The notes: a model not told the origin generated them from the letters alone. Shown: positions 35,993-44,476, counted from the first letter of the stretch. The stretch: 64,000 nucleotides of DNA from an uncultured Bacteroidales bacterium (GCA_902771935.1 CACXYM010000008.1:1-64000); one strand, 5' to 3'. Made by a program: numbers and translations.

Positions 35993-36949
35993 ATGACAAC
36001 CGTTATTTTTAATGTAGGAGGCGCATTTAGTGCGTATGTAGAATTAGGAAATCGTAAGATTGTAATCGACTTAGGTAAGAGTGATTCATTCTCTCCGGTT
36101 AACGATTTTTTGCTGCCTCTTTTCCGTAAAAGAGCTAAAAACATAAATCCTCTGGAACCAAAATCTAATCCGGAGTGCTATGCTATCGACCAATTAATAA
36201 TCAGCCATCCGCACAAAGACCATCTGAACGATATTCAAGCATTCGATCAGTATTTCAAAGCGGATCTTCTCACAACTCCGAATTCGAGGGAAGATAAGAA
36301 AAACTCTGACCAACATATCAATTGGAAACACATCACAACTCCGGATGATGAAGATGTGCTCTTCTTAAAAAAACTTACTGCTCACAGAAATCCTCCGTTG
36401 AGAGAGACGCTTAAAACAAAAATGAGAATAGCGTACCTATACCCAAAAGCTGTAGAGGATAACAAAACGTTAGATTCCGAAAGCTACACTAACAATATTA
36501 GTATAGCCACATATATCTATGAGGGTTATGGCATTCTCTTCCCTGGTGATTTACAAAAAGAAGGTATGGATGCATTGTTGAACGGCAAGGTTAGCAACCA
36601 TCAAGGTAAAAAATTAAAAACAGAACTCCTCACAATGGGGTTAGACTTTCTCATTGCTCCGCACCACGGACTGCGTTCTTCCTTCTCTACAGTCTTGTTT
36701 GAATCGATAAAAGGCAAGAAGACTAAGAAACTAAACATTGTTCCGGAGAAACCTACTAAACCAGACGACAAGCGTCAGGTGGACTCGAGGTATAGTTCTT
36801 CTGATTATTGCGAAGCAAAGAATAACCTATCAACAAAGGAGTGTCCCGCATGCCAACGCAAAACCAGCAATGGCCATATCTTCATCAAGGATGATGGCTC
36901 TATCACCATCGAGCAAGATATCGAAAAGATACTCGAATTGTTCAATTAA
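35993..36949 (+). CDS. Metallo-beta-lactamase fold protein
   Basis: A 318-residue MBL-fold protein on the plus strand, divergent from the patatin operon. The metal motif is ISHPHKDHLND (HxHxDH), followed by LFPGDLQKEGM and IAPHHGLRSSF (about 222-232). A four-cysteine patch near the end (YCEAKNN, CPACQRK) may bind zinc. It is soluble. It is only distantly related to the other MBL at 33365. The divergent placement beside a patatin gene suggests the same system, or a control partner. Confidence 0.75.
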   Translation: MTTVIFNVGGAFSAYVELGNRKIVIDLGKSDSFSPVNDFLLPLFRKRAKNINPLEPKSNPECYAIDQLIISHPHKDHLNDIQAFDQYFKADLLTTPNSREDKKNSDQHINWKHITTPDDEDVLFLKKLTAHRNPPLRETLKTKMRIAYLYPKAVEDNKTLDSESYTNNISIATYIYEGYGILFPGDLQKEGMDALLNGKVSNHQGKKLKTELLTMGLDFLIAPHHGLRSSFSTVLFESIKGKKTKKLNIVPEKPTKPDDKRQVDSRYSSSDYCEAKNNLSTKECPACQRKTSNGHIFIKDDGSITIEQDIEKILELFN

Positions 36950-37043
36950 AAGAAACACAGGATCTATAGCACCTGTATAAAGAAATGTGGGCTATAGCTG
37001 AACTATCAGGAAATAGTGAGTTATTAACAAAATATTTATCGAT

Positions 37044-37316
37044 ATGAGTCAATATTTTGTAAGGAACCTGCACGAAAAGAGTGAGGGTAATTGGATTCGC
37101 TTCTGGGAAGGGAAGACCGGTCTCACTGCCGGAAAGTGTCATCGTATTGGATGCAATGCTACAGCTGATGATGGAGCGCACGTTCAAATTGTTAATGGAG
37201 CTACTAGAGAATGGTATATTGTTCCTTTGTGCCATCAATGTAACTGCCAATTTGGTGCGACTTTTTGGGTAGAAGGTCCGTTAGTTCCAGTTAATGGTGG
37301 TCCTATCTTGTGGTAA
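37044..37316 (+). CDS. Small HNH-like zinc-binding protein
   Basis: A 90-residue protein. Cysteines in CHRIGC and LCHQCNC, with GAHV and WYIVPLCHQCN between, form a treble-clef zinc site like HNH nucleases (the His in AHV, the Asn in HQCN). It is smaller than most HNH enzymes, so nuclease activity is uncertain. It lies about 94 bp after the MBL gene and ends shortly before the shared terminator at 37414. Confidence 0.65.
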   Translation: MSQYFVRNLHEKSEGNWIRFWEGKTGLTAGKCHRIGCNATADDGAHVQIVNGATREWYIVPLCHQCNCQFGATFWVEGPLVPVNGGPILW

Positions 37317-37411
37317 TTGCGAGGTAGTCGATTTTTGTTCTCCAAGGCTATTCTTGCCGGACGGCGACATTGAGTATATATATTTAAGCCTTGGCTCGTC
37401 TTACGACGAAT

Positions 37412-37612
37412 CTAAAAATAGCAGCGACACATTTCAGTGCCGCTGCTATTTTTCTTACACTTTACACCAGTTGAATCATTATCCACGCGGATGCGCCGCA
37501 TCACCTCAAAAGCCCACAATACAAAAAACGATAGGCATAGCATGATTGCCACAATTGAGAGGCACAGAGCCCATGTGGATTTATTGTTTTCTAGCCCTTT
37601 CATATTTGTCAT
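37412..37612 (-). CDS. Small single-pass membrane protein
   Basis: A 66-residue protein with a short polar N-terminus, one hydrophobic helix (TWALCLSIVAIMLCLSFFVLWAF, about 13-35) and a polar tail. A consensus promoter lies 50 bp upstream (37662), which supports expression. The last 13 codons overlap a strong bidirectional terminator hairpin. Small toxin-like or phage-derived proteins have this shape; no family can be named. Confidence 0.5.
   Translation of the reverse strand: MTNMKGLENNKSTWALCLSIVAIMLCLSFFVLWAFEVMRRIRVDNDSTGVKCKKNSSGTEMCRCYF
37414..37453. terminator. Bidirectional terminator
   Basis: A 13-bp perfect stem (37414-37426 with 37441-37453) with A and T runs in the outer arms. 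It can end both the plus-strand HNH-like transcript and the minus-strand small membrane gene, and lies inside the latter's coding end. Confidence 0.75.
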
Positions 37613-37661
37613 CTTAGTGCGTGCGAGTATATGCTTACACGCACGTCAACATTTCAGCCTG

Positions 37662-37702
37662 CAAAAATACACAAAAAATCCCATATATCAAAATATATGG
37701 GA
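37662..37702 (-). promoter_or_regulatory. Promoter with hairpin over the -33 box
   Basis: Minus-strand -7 TATTTTTG (37662-37669), 19 bp spacer, -33 TTTG (37689-37692). The -33 box is the 4-nt loop of a perfect 10-bp inverted repeat (37679-37688 with 37693-37702). Nearly identical to the promoter at 40345. Confidence 0.7.
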
Positions 37703-37864
37703 AACTTTCTTCAATATTTTTGCTTTTTGCAGCATTTATGGCCGTTTTTAGCCCATTTTTCAGCATGGATTCCAGAAAAAAACGACTCTTACCTATACCC
37801 CTTAATCTTCGAAATCGTTACCGGACAATCACCATCTCCTTCATCTGAGTCCATATCCGCGTCC

Positions 37865-38122
37865 CTATTTCTCGTTCTTGCCCTGCGTGTAATCAAACGT
37901 CACATCGCTCCGCTGCAAGAAATAGTTCGCAAACCATTGTCTGATATACTCCAGCTTGTATCCGGCACAGATGATAAACTCAGTATGCCCTTACGCAGCA
38001 TACTCCTTCATGATGTGCCATAAGATAGGCATCCCACCTATCTCAATCATCGGCTTCGGTTTGAAGATACTCTCCTCACTAATCCGAGACCCAAACCCTC
38101 CAGCTAATAGTACTACTTTCAT
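37865..38122 (-). pseudogene. rfbF: Truncated glucose-1-phosphate cytidylyltransferase
   Basis: An 86-codon relic. It starts [20 protein letters not shown], then [20 protein letters not shown] (the nucleotidyltransferase P-loop and substrate region of RfbF). A TAA replaces the Tyr codon in YAAYG, then GHTEFIICAGYKLEY and FANYFLQRSDVTFDY follow. It is cut at its C-terminal end. CDP-glucose synthesis genes belong to polysaccharide clusters, so this remnant shows that glycan DNA was once continuous through the accessory island. Confidence 0.8.
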
Positions 38123-38168
38123 TTATATTCAGTTTTCAGCAATTAGTTATCAGTAATCTGTTGCTATA

Positions 38169-38966
38169 TTAACTAACAAGGTATGCGTATTCCTCCTCGA
38201 TTAACTCTTTGAACGCTTGTTGATTTGGATCAAGCGTTACCGCAATATGTTTAACATTTACCCAGGCATTACGAAGTTCGTTTTTGATATGCTGTTCTTC
38301 TTTCAGTTGATATTTCCGTTTATAATCCTCAGCGACATTATGCCAATATTCTATCATGTTCATTAGACTATCAAGATCTTTTTCTTTTATCTTTTGGCAT
38401 ATTTCAGTAGCCACCTGTGCCATATTTGTTATCGGTTGATATTTAATAGACGATGCTGGAGGAAGGAGGTTTTCTAGTTCTTTTGGGGATACGGCTATCC
38501 AGTTGCTCGCTTCGGAATACTGATTAGCCATATTGAACATCCATTTCTTTGCTTGTTCTACTACATCCTCTCGAAACACAAAAACATTATCCTCGTCCAC
38601 GCGCAATGCAGAGTGGACAATAGCACGCGTATGCACTACCTTCCCTTTTAACTTTGAATGCCGCAGCGACTTCGTACTATCATAATCCATTCGTAACTCC
38701 ACTAATAACAAACGAGAATTAACCTTGGAATTACCGGAATAGTCTGCTATTCCAACCATTGCATCCATTGTCTTGTCTTGACTTCCAGCTGCATTATCCT
38801 CCTCGCATTTATCAATATCAATTGCATCTATATCTTCACGGAAATAATTATCATGAGGATAATCTTTCAATGAGATATCATGCAAACTTTTATGATAAAT
38901 ATCATATAAAGGATGTTCCTTTAGCACATCATTGTCATTCACCAACTGTTTTGCGTTCCTCACCAT
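38169..38966 (-). CDS. Possible nuclease partner of the AAA ATPase
   Basis: A 265-residue protein. The stretch MVGIADYSGNSKVNSRLLLVELRMDY (about 70-95) resembles the D...E-x-x core of PD-(D/E)XK nucleases, though the last Lys is replaced by Arg. The rest is helical and coiled. It overlaps the ATPase gene by 32 bp, so both are made as a pair. A two-gene ATPase and nuclease arrangement is common in anti-phage systems; the family here is not identified. Confidence 0.5.
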   Translation of the reverse strand: MVRNAKQLVNDNDVLKEHPLYDIYHKSLHDISLKDYPHDNYFREDIDAIDIDKCEEDNAAGSQDKTMDAMVGIADYSGNSKVNSRLLLVELRMDYDSTKSLRHSKLKGKVVHTRAIVHSALRVDEDNVFVFREDVVEQAKKWMFNMANQYSEASNWIAVSPKELENLLPPASSIKYQPITNMAQVATEICQKIKEKDLDSLMNMIEYWHNVAEDYKRKYQLKEEQHIKNELRNAWVNVKHIAVTLDPNQQAFKELIEEEYAYLVS

Positions 38967-40275
38967 AATCTTGAATTCTGCTTGTAGCTATGTTAAACGA
39001 ACGGAAAATCTCATTAATCGAGCCACCAAGGTCTCTGTACTCAAAACGATAAGAAGATTCGATGGGATATGCCTGATAGAAATGGGTATGCTCAATCATA
39101 GACTCCACCAATGCCACCTTTTGAAGTGCAGCAACCATATCTGGATTATGACTTGCCACCATCACCTTTACGCCCAATTCCTTATGGAGTAACACCAGCA
39201 AATGGGCAAACTCAAATATCCACTTAGGGTGGAGATGCGCCTCCGGTTCATCTATAAGAAGCAACGTGCGCTCATTCAAAAAACCATTCTCAATTAGTTT
39301 CTGGACATACGCAAATGTCTTCATACCGGTAGCAGTATCTTCCAGCTTGATATTCAAGTTGTCCACACTTCTAATAAAACGCAATTCAGAATCTTGATAT
39401 AACGACTCTTGAAGTTTTACTTCTCCTCCTAACAATTTTTTAATGCGGATTAGTAATTTTATCTTAGTCGGAGACAAAGGAGCAGGACTGGCTTTCATCA
39501 TTCTTCTTAAGTCTTTCCAAAAAACGCTATCAGAACGTAGGCTTCCGAAACTAAGTGCCATTGGCGTGTCAACATAGATAGCCCTATCAATAGCTAAAAG
39601 ATTACCCAAGCCATTCTTACGAAGTAGCTTCACACCTTCTTCAGACAACTGGATTCTTTCTGGTTCTTTATCTTGTACTCCATATGCCGAATGCACTAAA
39701 TCAAAGAATTTTCCCACTGAACGTTCTTCTGCGTTTTTTGCATACTTTTCCGATATCAACAAAGCTTCATGTATTTTCCTATCAACATATGCATCTATCG
39801 CGGATGGCATTTCTTCCAGATTGTTGATATTCAATTGGAGATAGTTATTCATTCTTTGTATTCTAAATTCCGATTTTGAGGATACAAGATATTCATTTAG
39901 GCCACGACCAAGAAGTTTCATAGCCTCTTCAAATAATTGGATGACAAGCTCACCCGCATCCTCCTCATCATATTCCACTCTTAATATACCGGAACTTATA
40001 TCTGAAAAATCAGTCAAAGAAAACTCGGTTGTTCCTCTGCCCAATTCGCGAGCGATAGAACGTCCTTGCCGCAGCAGATTATCTATCTCGTCTTGGAATT
40101 CCTTAAATACCAATTCATCGAAACGAGACGATGTATTAACCAAATAATACAGCCATCGGAAAAGAGTACTTTTTCCACAGCCGTTATCACCAGCCAATAC
40201 AGTTATACCATCAATAGTTATATCCGCCTGATCTATGGCATGATAATCAAACAAAGAATACTTATAGGTACTCAT
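38935..40275 (-). CDS. AAA (ABC-type) ATPase
   Basis: A 446-residue ATPase of the AAA_15/AAA_21 type. The N-terminal Walker A AGDNGCGKST (28-37), Walker B TLLLIDEPEAHLHPKW, then VKVMVASHNPDMVAAL (H-loop) are present, as in OLD-like, RloC-like and PARIS-type ATPases. The insert between A and B is helical. It pairs with the overlapping gene at 38169. It probably senses phage components and licenses the partner; that is inference from genetic context. Confidence 0.8.
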   Translation of the reverse strand: MSTYKYSLFDYHAIDQADITIDGITVLAGDNGCGKSTLFRWLYYLVNTSSRFDELVFKEFQDEIDNLLRQGRSIARELGRGTTEFSLTDFSDISSGILRVEYDEEDAGELVIQLFEEAMKLLGRGLNEYLVSSKSEFRIQRMNNYLQLNINNLEEMPSAIDAYVDRKIHEALLISEKYAKNAEERSVGKFFDLVHSAYGVQDKEPERIQLSEEGVKLLRKNGLGNLLAIDRAIYVDTPMALSFGSLRSDSVFWKDLRRMMKASPAPLSPTKIKLLIRIKKLLGGEVKLQESLYQDSELRFIRSVDNLNIKLEDTATGMKTFAYVQKLIENGFLNERTLLLIDEPEAHLHPKWIFEFAHLLVLLHKELGVKVMVASHNPDMVAALQKVALVESMIEHTHFYQAYPIESSYRFEYRDLGGSINEIFRSFNIATSRIQDYGEERKTVGE

Positions 40276-40344
40276 AATTATATGGTTTTATAAATTTATA
40301 TCACTTGTTTACACGCACTCACGCATATTACACAAATCAGCCTG

Positions 40345-40385
40345 CAAAAATACAAAAAAAATCCCATATATCAAAATATATGGGA
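40345..40385 (-). promoter_or_regulatory. Promoter of the ATPase pair with hairpin -33 box
   Basis: Minus-strand -7 TATTTTTG (40345-40352), 19 bp, -33 TTTG (40372-40375) in the loop of a perfect 10-bp repeat (40362-40371 with 40376-40385). The repeat arms and flanks are almost identical to 37662-37702. Confidence 0.75.
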
Positions 40386-40516
40386 CACTTTCTTCAACTT
40401 TTTTTCATTTTGTAGCTAATCCGGCACTTTTTAGCCCACTTTTACGTCTATCAACCAAAAGGAATTGCCTCTCATCCAGTATAACATCATTTATTCCTTT
40501 GCATTTCTAATTAATC

Positions 40517-40544
40517 AAAAACGCGACTCCATCACGAGTCGCGT
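40517..40544 (-). terminator. Rho-independent terminator
   Basis: A 9-bp perfect stem (40521-40529 with 40536-40544) followed on the minus strand by a T-run. It lies directly after the small gene at 40552. Confidence 0.75.
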
Positions 40545-40551
40545 CAATTAC

Positions 40552-40716
40552 TTAATTATTTTCTATCTCATCGAGTCGTGATATGAATCGACAAAAATCA
40601 TAGTGTAATTGTGCCGCATTGCTAATCTCACGCTTCTTTTTCATCCAGGAAAGTACTGTCGCATATGATTTCCTTGCCTCATTGGAGTTCTTATCCGTGA
40701 TTGTATGAATATTCAT
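40552..40716 (-). CDS. Very small helical protein
   Basis: A 54-residue frame (MNIHTITDKNSNEARKSYAT...SRLDEIENN) between a structured leader and a terminator. The composition is helical and charged, with a possible helix-turn-helix-like middle (SWMKKKREISNAAQLHYDF). The gene-sized unit with a -7 box at 40868 and a terminator supports expression. Function unknown. Confidence 0.5.
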   Translation of the reverse strand: MNIHTITDKNSNEARKSYATVLSWMKKKREISNAAQLHYDFCRFISRLDEIENN

Positions 40717-40931
40717 ACGTCTCAATTTGCGATTAACGTTTAAAGTTTTGTCCGACCGTCCGACTGCGCTTGCGCATCAACTACAGCTATGCTGTGGTCT
40801 AGTCGGTCAGACCGGTTTTCTTTTTATAATAGGGTTATTAGGGAAAGAAGTTTTTCTTTTCCGGCGACAAAAGTAGTACAAATTTTCCGTAATAAATCTT
40901 CCAACGGAAGAATAGCGATTTTATCAGCACT
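40717..40931 (-). other. Structured leader with promoter
   Basis: A minus-strand -7 box TACTTTTG at 40868-40875 (weak -33) precedes a leader of about 150 nt. The leader holds GGTCTGACCGACTAGACC-like and GTCCGACCG repeats that can fold, ending in a TTTATAAAAAGAAAA stretch like that at 3283-3400. A hairpin GCGCAAGCGC is inside. The same leader type precedes the gene at 2839. Confidence 0.4.
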
Positions 40932-41192
40932 TTACTTCATCGAAAGCCATATTTTGTGCCATTTCGCCCGCCATTTGGATAGCGCTCCACTCGTCGTACC
41001 GATACCCATTAACGCGTACTCGGACGGCCGTGGCGGCCTCTGGTTATCAGGAAGTTGGTTGTAATAGTCTATCAGTTCTTCGGTCATGAGGTAGAACAAG
41101 ATTGACGGACGAACAGAATGATTGGAATGGGAGCGGATATAGTCTCTCCAGAAATAAAAAATGGCCATTTCGGCCTCAGATAATTGCATCAT
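40932..41192 (-). CDS. Small hypothetical protein
   Basis: An 86-residue protein, helical, with LSEAEMAIFYFWRDYI at the start and LMGIGTTSGALSKWRAKWHKI at the end, the latter resembling a helix-turn-helix. Its promoter and leader are shared with the small gene at 3767. It reads in the same direction as the SIR2 paralogue, but a terminator stands between them. Function unknown. Confidence 0.5.
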   Translation of the reverse strand: MMQLSEAEMAIFYFWRDYIRSHSNHSVRPSILFYLMTEELIDYYNQLPDNQRPPRPSEYALMGIGTTSGALSKWRAKWHKIWLSMK

Positions 41193-41234
41193 AGATTTTG
41201 CATTTGTTTACGTTCCGGCAATATCGCCGTCCTG

Positions 41235-41266
41235 CAAACATACAAAATCTTATCTATATACACAAA
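41235..41266 (-). promoter_or_regulatory. Promoter of the gene at 40932
   Basis: Minus-strand -7 TATGTTTG (41235-41242), 20 bp, -33 TTTG (41263-41266). The -33 box lies in the T-run of the SIR2 terminator, as at 4049-4108. Confidence 0.7.
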
Positions 41267-41290
41267 AAAGCCGTGACTCCCGCCACGGCT
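41264..41290 (-). terminator. Terminator after the SIR2 paralogue
   Basis: Stem AGCCGTG (41269-41275, plus strand) with CACGGCT (41284-41290), then a T-run of six on the minus strand. It separates the SIR2 gene from the small gene at 40932. Confidence 0.75.
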
Positions 41291-41307
41291 ACAATTAAAA
41301 TCACTCC

Positions 41308-42279
41308 TTACGCCAACTCATTAGGTATCAAGAATTGACTGCAATTATCCGTGCAATGGATTTGATCATCCGGGAAAGGATTAGTATAAACAGCATCCCG
41401 TATTGTCATCACCCGCTCCTCTACATCAAAGAAATGCGTGTCTTGTATGTACACTTTCCGTAATTTCGGCATATATTCAAACAGCATCTTATCAACTTTG
41501 CGATTCACATACGGAAAAGAATATCCGATTACGACCAGCGCTTCCGTATCAGCCAATTCATAGGGTCCATTCTCATATTCGGCATGGGCAAGGAAGTCTT
41601 CAAAAATCTCAAATTTAGTATTATCTGGTAGAGTATCCCAATAGTCTCCTCGATAATTCCCAAATTGCAAAGTTGTTCCACTTTTTGTTTGCTCGAAAAA
41701 AGCAGTACCGTTTAGTTTGATCAGCGTAAACCGGTCATCATGAAAAAAAGGATTCGTGTTAAAGACTTTATTACGCTCATTGAGATAAGCGGTGATAGAA
41801 GTTAATCCATTCCTCACAGGAACATAATCAGCAAACGCCATCTCAAATTGGGCATCATAATTCCACGACAAGACATTGATATTGGGCAAACGGTCTGTCT
41901 TTTCATCAATCAACGAGGCAATAAATCCGTCATACCGTATATCCCGCCGAGTAGGTTCTTGTACAAGCAAGAAATAAACGGATAGTTGACGTTTAAGTCT
42001 TTCATATTCCTTAAAGCGCTTAGTTGTATACAACATTTTTGCATAAGTATCAATTGTTGGATACTCTGCACAATGCTGCTTCAATTCGCGCATATATGAT
42101 ATTATGGCCTTTTTATCATTCGACAGGGGTATGGTAGATAAATTCGCGATAACGTATTCTATTCCCTCTACCATTTCGTTAACTATGGGTATTCCTCTCT
42201 TAACATAGTCAACTCCCTTTTGACCTCGTTCACCATAACTTGCCCCAGCCCCTATCAAATATGTAACTCTTGCTCCCAT
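41308..42279 (-). CDS. SIR2-like protein, intact paralogue
   Basis: A 323-residue SIR2-like protein from MGARVTYLIGAGAS. Motifs: IGAGAS, NVLSWNYDAQFE (the Asn of the NAD pocket), KLNG, and ALVVIGYSFPYVNRKVDKML near the end. It is closely similar along its length to the frameshifted copy at 17167, but its neighbours are different and it has no RT or ATPase gene. The Asn in KLNG, where classical sirtuins have a catalytic His, is present in both copies, so it is a family trait. It may be an NAD+-degrading effector; orphaned copies may still work with the retron in trans. Confidence 0.8.
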   Translation of the reverse strand: MGARVTYLIGAGASYGERGQKGVDYVKRGIPIVNEMVEGIEYVIANLSTIPLSNDKKAIISYMRELKQHCAEYPTIDTYAKMLYTTKRFKEYERLKRQLSVYFLLVQEPTRRDIRYDGFIASLIDEKTDRLPNINVLSWNYDAQFEMAFADYVPVRNGLTSITAYLNERNKVFNTNPFFHDDRFTLIKLNGTAFFEQTKSGTTLQFGNYRGDYWDTLPDNTKFEIFEDFLAHAEYENGPYELADTEALVVIGYSFPYVNRKVDKMLFEYMPKLRKVYIQDTHFFDVEERVMTIRDAVYTNPFPDDQIHCTDNCSQFLIPNELA

Positions 42280-42360
42280 AATTTTAAAACCACGCAACTA
42301 CAAATCACAAATCTCCAATCCGGCATCATCCCATCTAATTCTTTCACCGCAATTTACGCT

Positions 42361-43530
42361 TCACCTACACAACTTACGTTTTATTGCACGTATTATCTTA
42401 TGGTACCAGAATGACCATGCCGGAAGAGGATCTTTTGGATTGTAAAAATATAACATATCGGCTTTGTGAACATCCTTTATCCATTTCCAGAACGATAGTT
42501 TCTTTGTAGCAACTGTCTGCCCAAAATCCCCAGGTTCACTCATTGCTGTGAAATAGGGCTTGAGCGTTCCTTCTTTAGGCACATCAATATGATTGTCCAA
42601 TACCGACTTCGCCCATGTTAACGGATAATTGAGTCCTCCAAACGTAACTGCATAGTTCCAGAACGAATAACGGAAGTTTACTTCCAAGAACCATAACCTA
42701 TCCTCTTGGTCTATCAAAAATTCAATTTCAAAGCACCCTGTATAATGGCACGTGCGAATAATTTTCTTGATTTTTGAGATGAGTTCTTCGTCTTGCAGTG
42801 GTTTGCAGTACATATAGCACCCATAACCCTGATTGGAAAAACGAAAAAATGAGATTCCTAATGGTAGATAGACCTCACGTCCACCATCGATAGATATGCC
42901 CTGTACCGCTAACTCATTCTTCTTCGTTATATATTCATTAAGTAATAACTTCGGACTTTGAATCTTCGTATAGGCTTCTTTCAATTCTTCCTCGCTATGA
43001 CAGATATACACATCTCCCTTCCATGCGCCCATGATAGACATCAGTGTCTTTGTTATAACCGGATATTGCAATGTCTTTGGCAACACACCTGTATTTACAA
43101 TCTCTTGCTGGGGAATCCTAAATCCACACTTCTCAGCAACTAAGCATATCTCATGTTTATTCATGAGTTTATTGATACGTCCCGTTGCTCCTGCATTAAA
43201 GAAATAGCACTTTCCTACCAAGTCATCATATCTACCATCCAGATATGATTCAGCGGAATCATCACATGTATATACAAATGGTTTATTTCCTTCTTGACAA
43301 TATTGTTCTATCAGTATCTTAACCGCTTCTTCGTATGTATATACCTTGTGAACCGTCGTTAGATATTTACTCTTTATTAACACCGGAACGTGATTATTCT
43401 CAACTAGATATATTAGAATAGGCTTCACCCCTCCTTGTGCTAAACTACGAATCACGCCCAACGCATTTCCGGTGTCTCCGGAAATAACAATGTGCTTATG
43501 CAATCTTACCTCCATTTGTAACTCTTTCAT
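42361..43530 (-). CDS. ATP-grasp ligase
   Basis: A 389-residue ATP-grasp enzyme of the carbamoyl-phosphate synthase large-subunit-like type. The N-terminal preATP domain (HIVISGDTGNALGVIRSL) is followed by the ATP-grasp fold with FEIEFLIDQEDRLWFLEVNFRYSFWNYA (Mg2+ ligands E and N). It probably links an amino acid or carboxylate to a glycan precursor. It has an ATGA overlap with the gene at 43527, and is the last polysaccharide gene before the accessory island. Confidence 0.8.
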   Translation of the reverse strand: MKELQMEVRLHKHIVISGDTGNALGVIRSLAQGGVKPILIYLVENNHVPVLIKSKYLTTVHKVYTYEEAVKILIEQYCQEGNKPFVYTCDDSAESYLDGRYDDLVGKCYFFNAGATGRINKLMNKHEICLVAEKCGFRIPQQEIVNTGVLPKTLQYPVITKTLMSIMGAWKGDVYICHSEEELKEAYTKIQSPKLLLNEYITKKNELAVQGISIDGGREVYLPLGISFFRFSNQGYGCYMYCKPLQDEELISKIKKIIRTCHYTGCFEIEFLIDQEDRLWFLEVNFRYSFWNYAVTFGGLNYPLTWAKSVLDNHIDVPKEGTLKPYFTAMSEPGDFGQTVATKKLSFWKWIKDVHKADMLYFYNPKDPLPAWSFWYHKIIRAIKRKLCR

Positions 43531-44435
43531 ATCTTACGCTTTAACCATTTAACAATTCTATCCGTCGCGGCTCCAATCCAACCAAACCTATAACCTCTGA
43601 CATCCACTACAACTACGCCCTTATATTCATTTAAGGTATGTAAACCTATTGGATATTTCGGATGTGGCGACTCTATATGTCTCACACTTTTCACTTTCCA
43701 CTTTCCGCGTTCCACTTTTATCCGCTTGATATCAATCGCGCACCCATAACTTTTGCTACAGTCTTGTGCCGGATAATAGTACGAACGATTATACTCGAAT
43801 ACCCCCCCCCCCATTCGCGAATCAGGCATCTCCGAAGAAATAACCTCCCCAGGTATAAATCGTTGTTTCTTTTCTTTCCAATGGTATATATCTAGTTGAT
43901 AATCATCATGCGCTGCAGTGAACATCAGTGGTTCTCCGAATGATTCCGTGATATATGAATCCCACACAACATCATCGCATATAGTCTGAACAAAAGTTAA
44001 CTCTTCTGACTCCGGATGATACTCATACATATCCAATCGTCCAATATGTGCACTTTCTGGATAAACATATATATGTCCTTCTTTGCGCCATATAGCAGGG
44101 AACGATAAATGAGTTGGCAATTCCAATAACTCCTTGCGTGCACTAATCTCTAATGTCGTTCTATCTATATGCAACAATGATATTATACCTTTGCGTGTAG
44201 CGTATGGATAATCCTCAACTAATAGTAGTATCTCTTTCTCTGTCACATCCAAAACAAACGGATCTGCGAACCACCTGTCCTTCGGCATCTTCACCCAGTC
44301 TACTTGCAAATCTACATTCTTCAAACTGCAATCTTCAATAGGTGACGAGCCTTCCATCACCGCATCCATTCCTCCCCACACAAAACCTATTGCCCAACGA
44401 GTCTGAATCAGCCTATTTACCACCTTTTTTAACAT
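43527..44435 (-). CDS. Beta-propeller glycan enzyme with a poly-G tract
   Basis: A 302-residue protein similar to the GINT1 N-terminal-like and five-bladed beta-propeller proteins of capsule clusters (KDRWFADPFVLDVTEKEILLLVEDYP, HLSFPAIWRKEGHIYVYPES, GGVFEYNRSYYYPAQDC). It probably acts on nucleotide sugars or glycan; activity is unproven. Residues MGGGV are encoded by a run of 11 G (43802-43812). The frame is open now, but a change in tract length would cut the protein at about residue 210. Confidence 0.7.
   Translation of the reverse strand: MLKKVVNRLIQTRWAIGFVWGGMDAVMEGSSPIEDCSLKNVDLQVDWVKMPKDRWFADPFVLDVTEKEILLLVEDYPYATRKGIISLLHIDRTTLEISARKELLELPTHLSFPAIWRKEGHIYVYPESAHIGRLDMYEYHPESEELTFVQTICDDVVWDSYITESFGEPLMFTAAHDDYQLDIYHWKEKKQRFIPGEVISSEMPDSRMGGGVFEYNRSYYYPAQDCSKSYGCAIDIKRIKVERGKWKVKSVRHIESPHPKYPIGLHTLNEYKGVVVVDVRGYRFGWIGAATDRIVKWLKRKI
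43802..43812 (-). repeat. Poly-G tract (11) inside a coding gene
   Basis: Eleven C on the plus strand, within the glycan enzyme gene at 43527. Tracts of this length slip during replication. The tract is in frame here. Confidence 0.85.
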
Positions 44436-44476
44436 ATACTTTTGCTATATCATGTTATCTAGCAATCATCTATCAA

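Noticed and set aside
33365..36949. CBASS or AVAST type 1 assignment for the patatin/MBL genes.
   Set aside because: No CD-NTase, protease or STAND gene is linked to them; the domain types alone are not enough.
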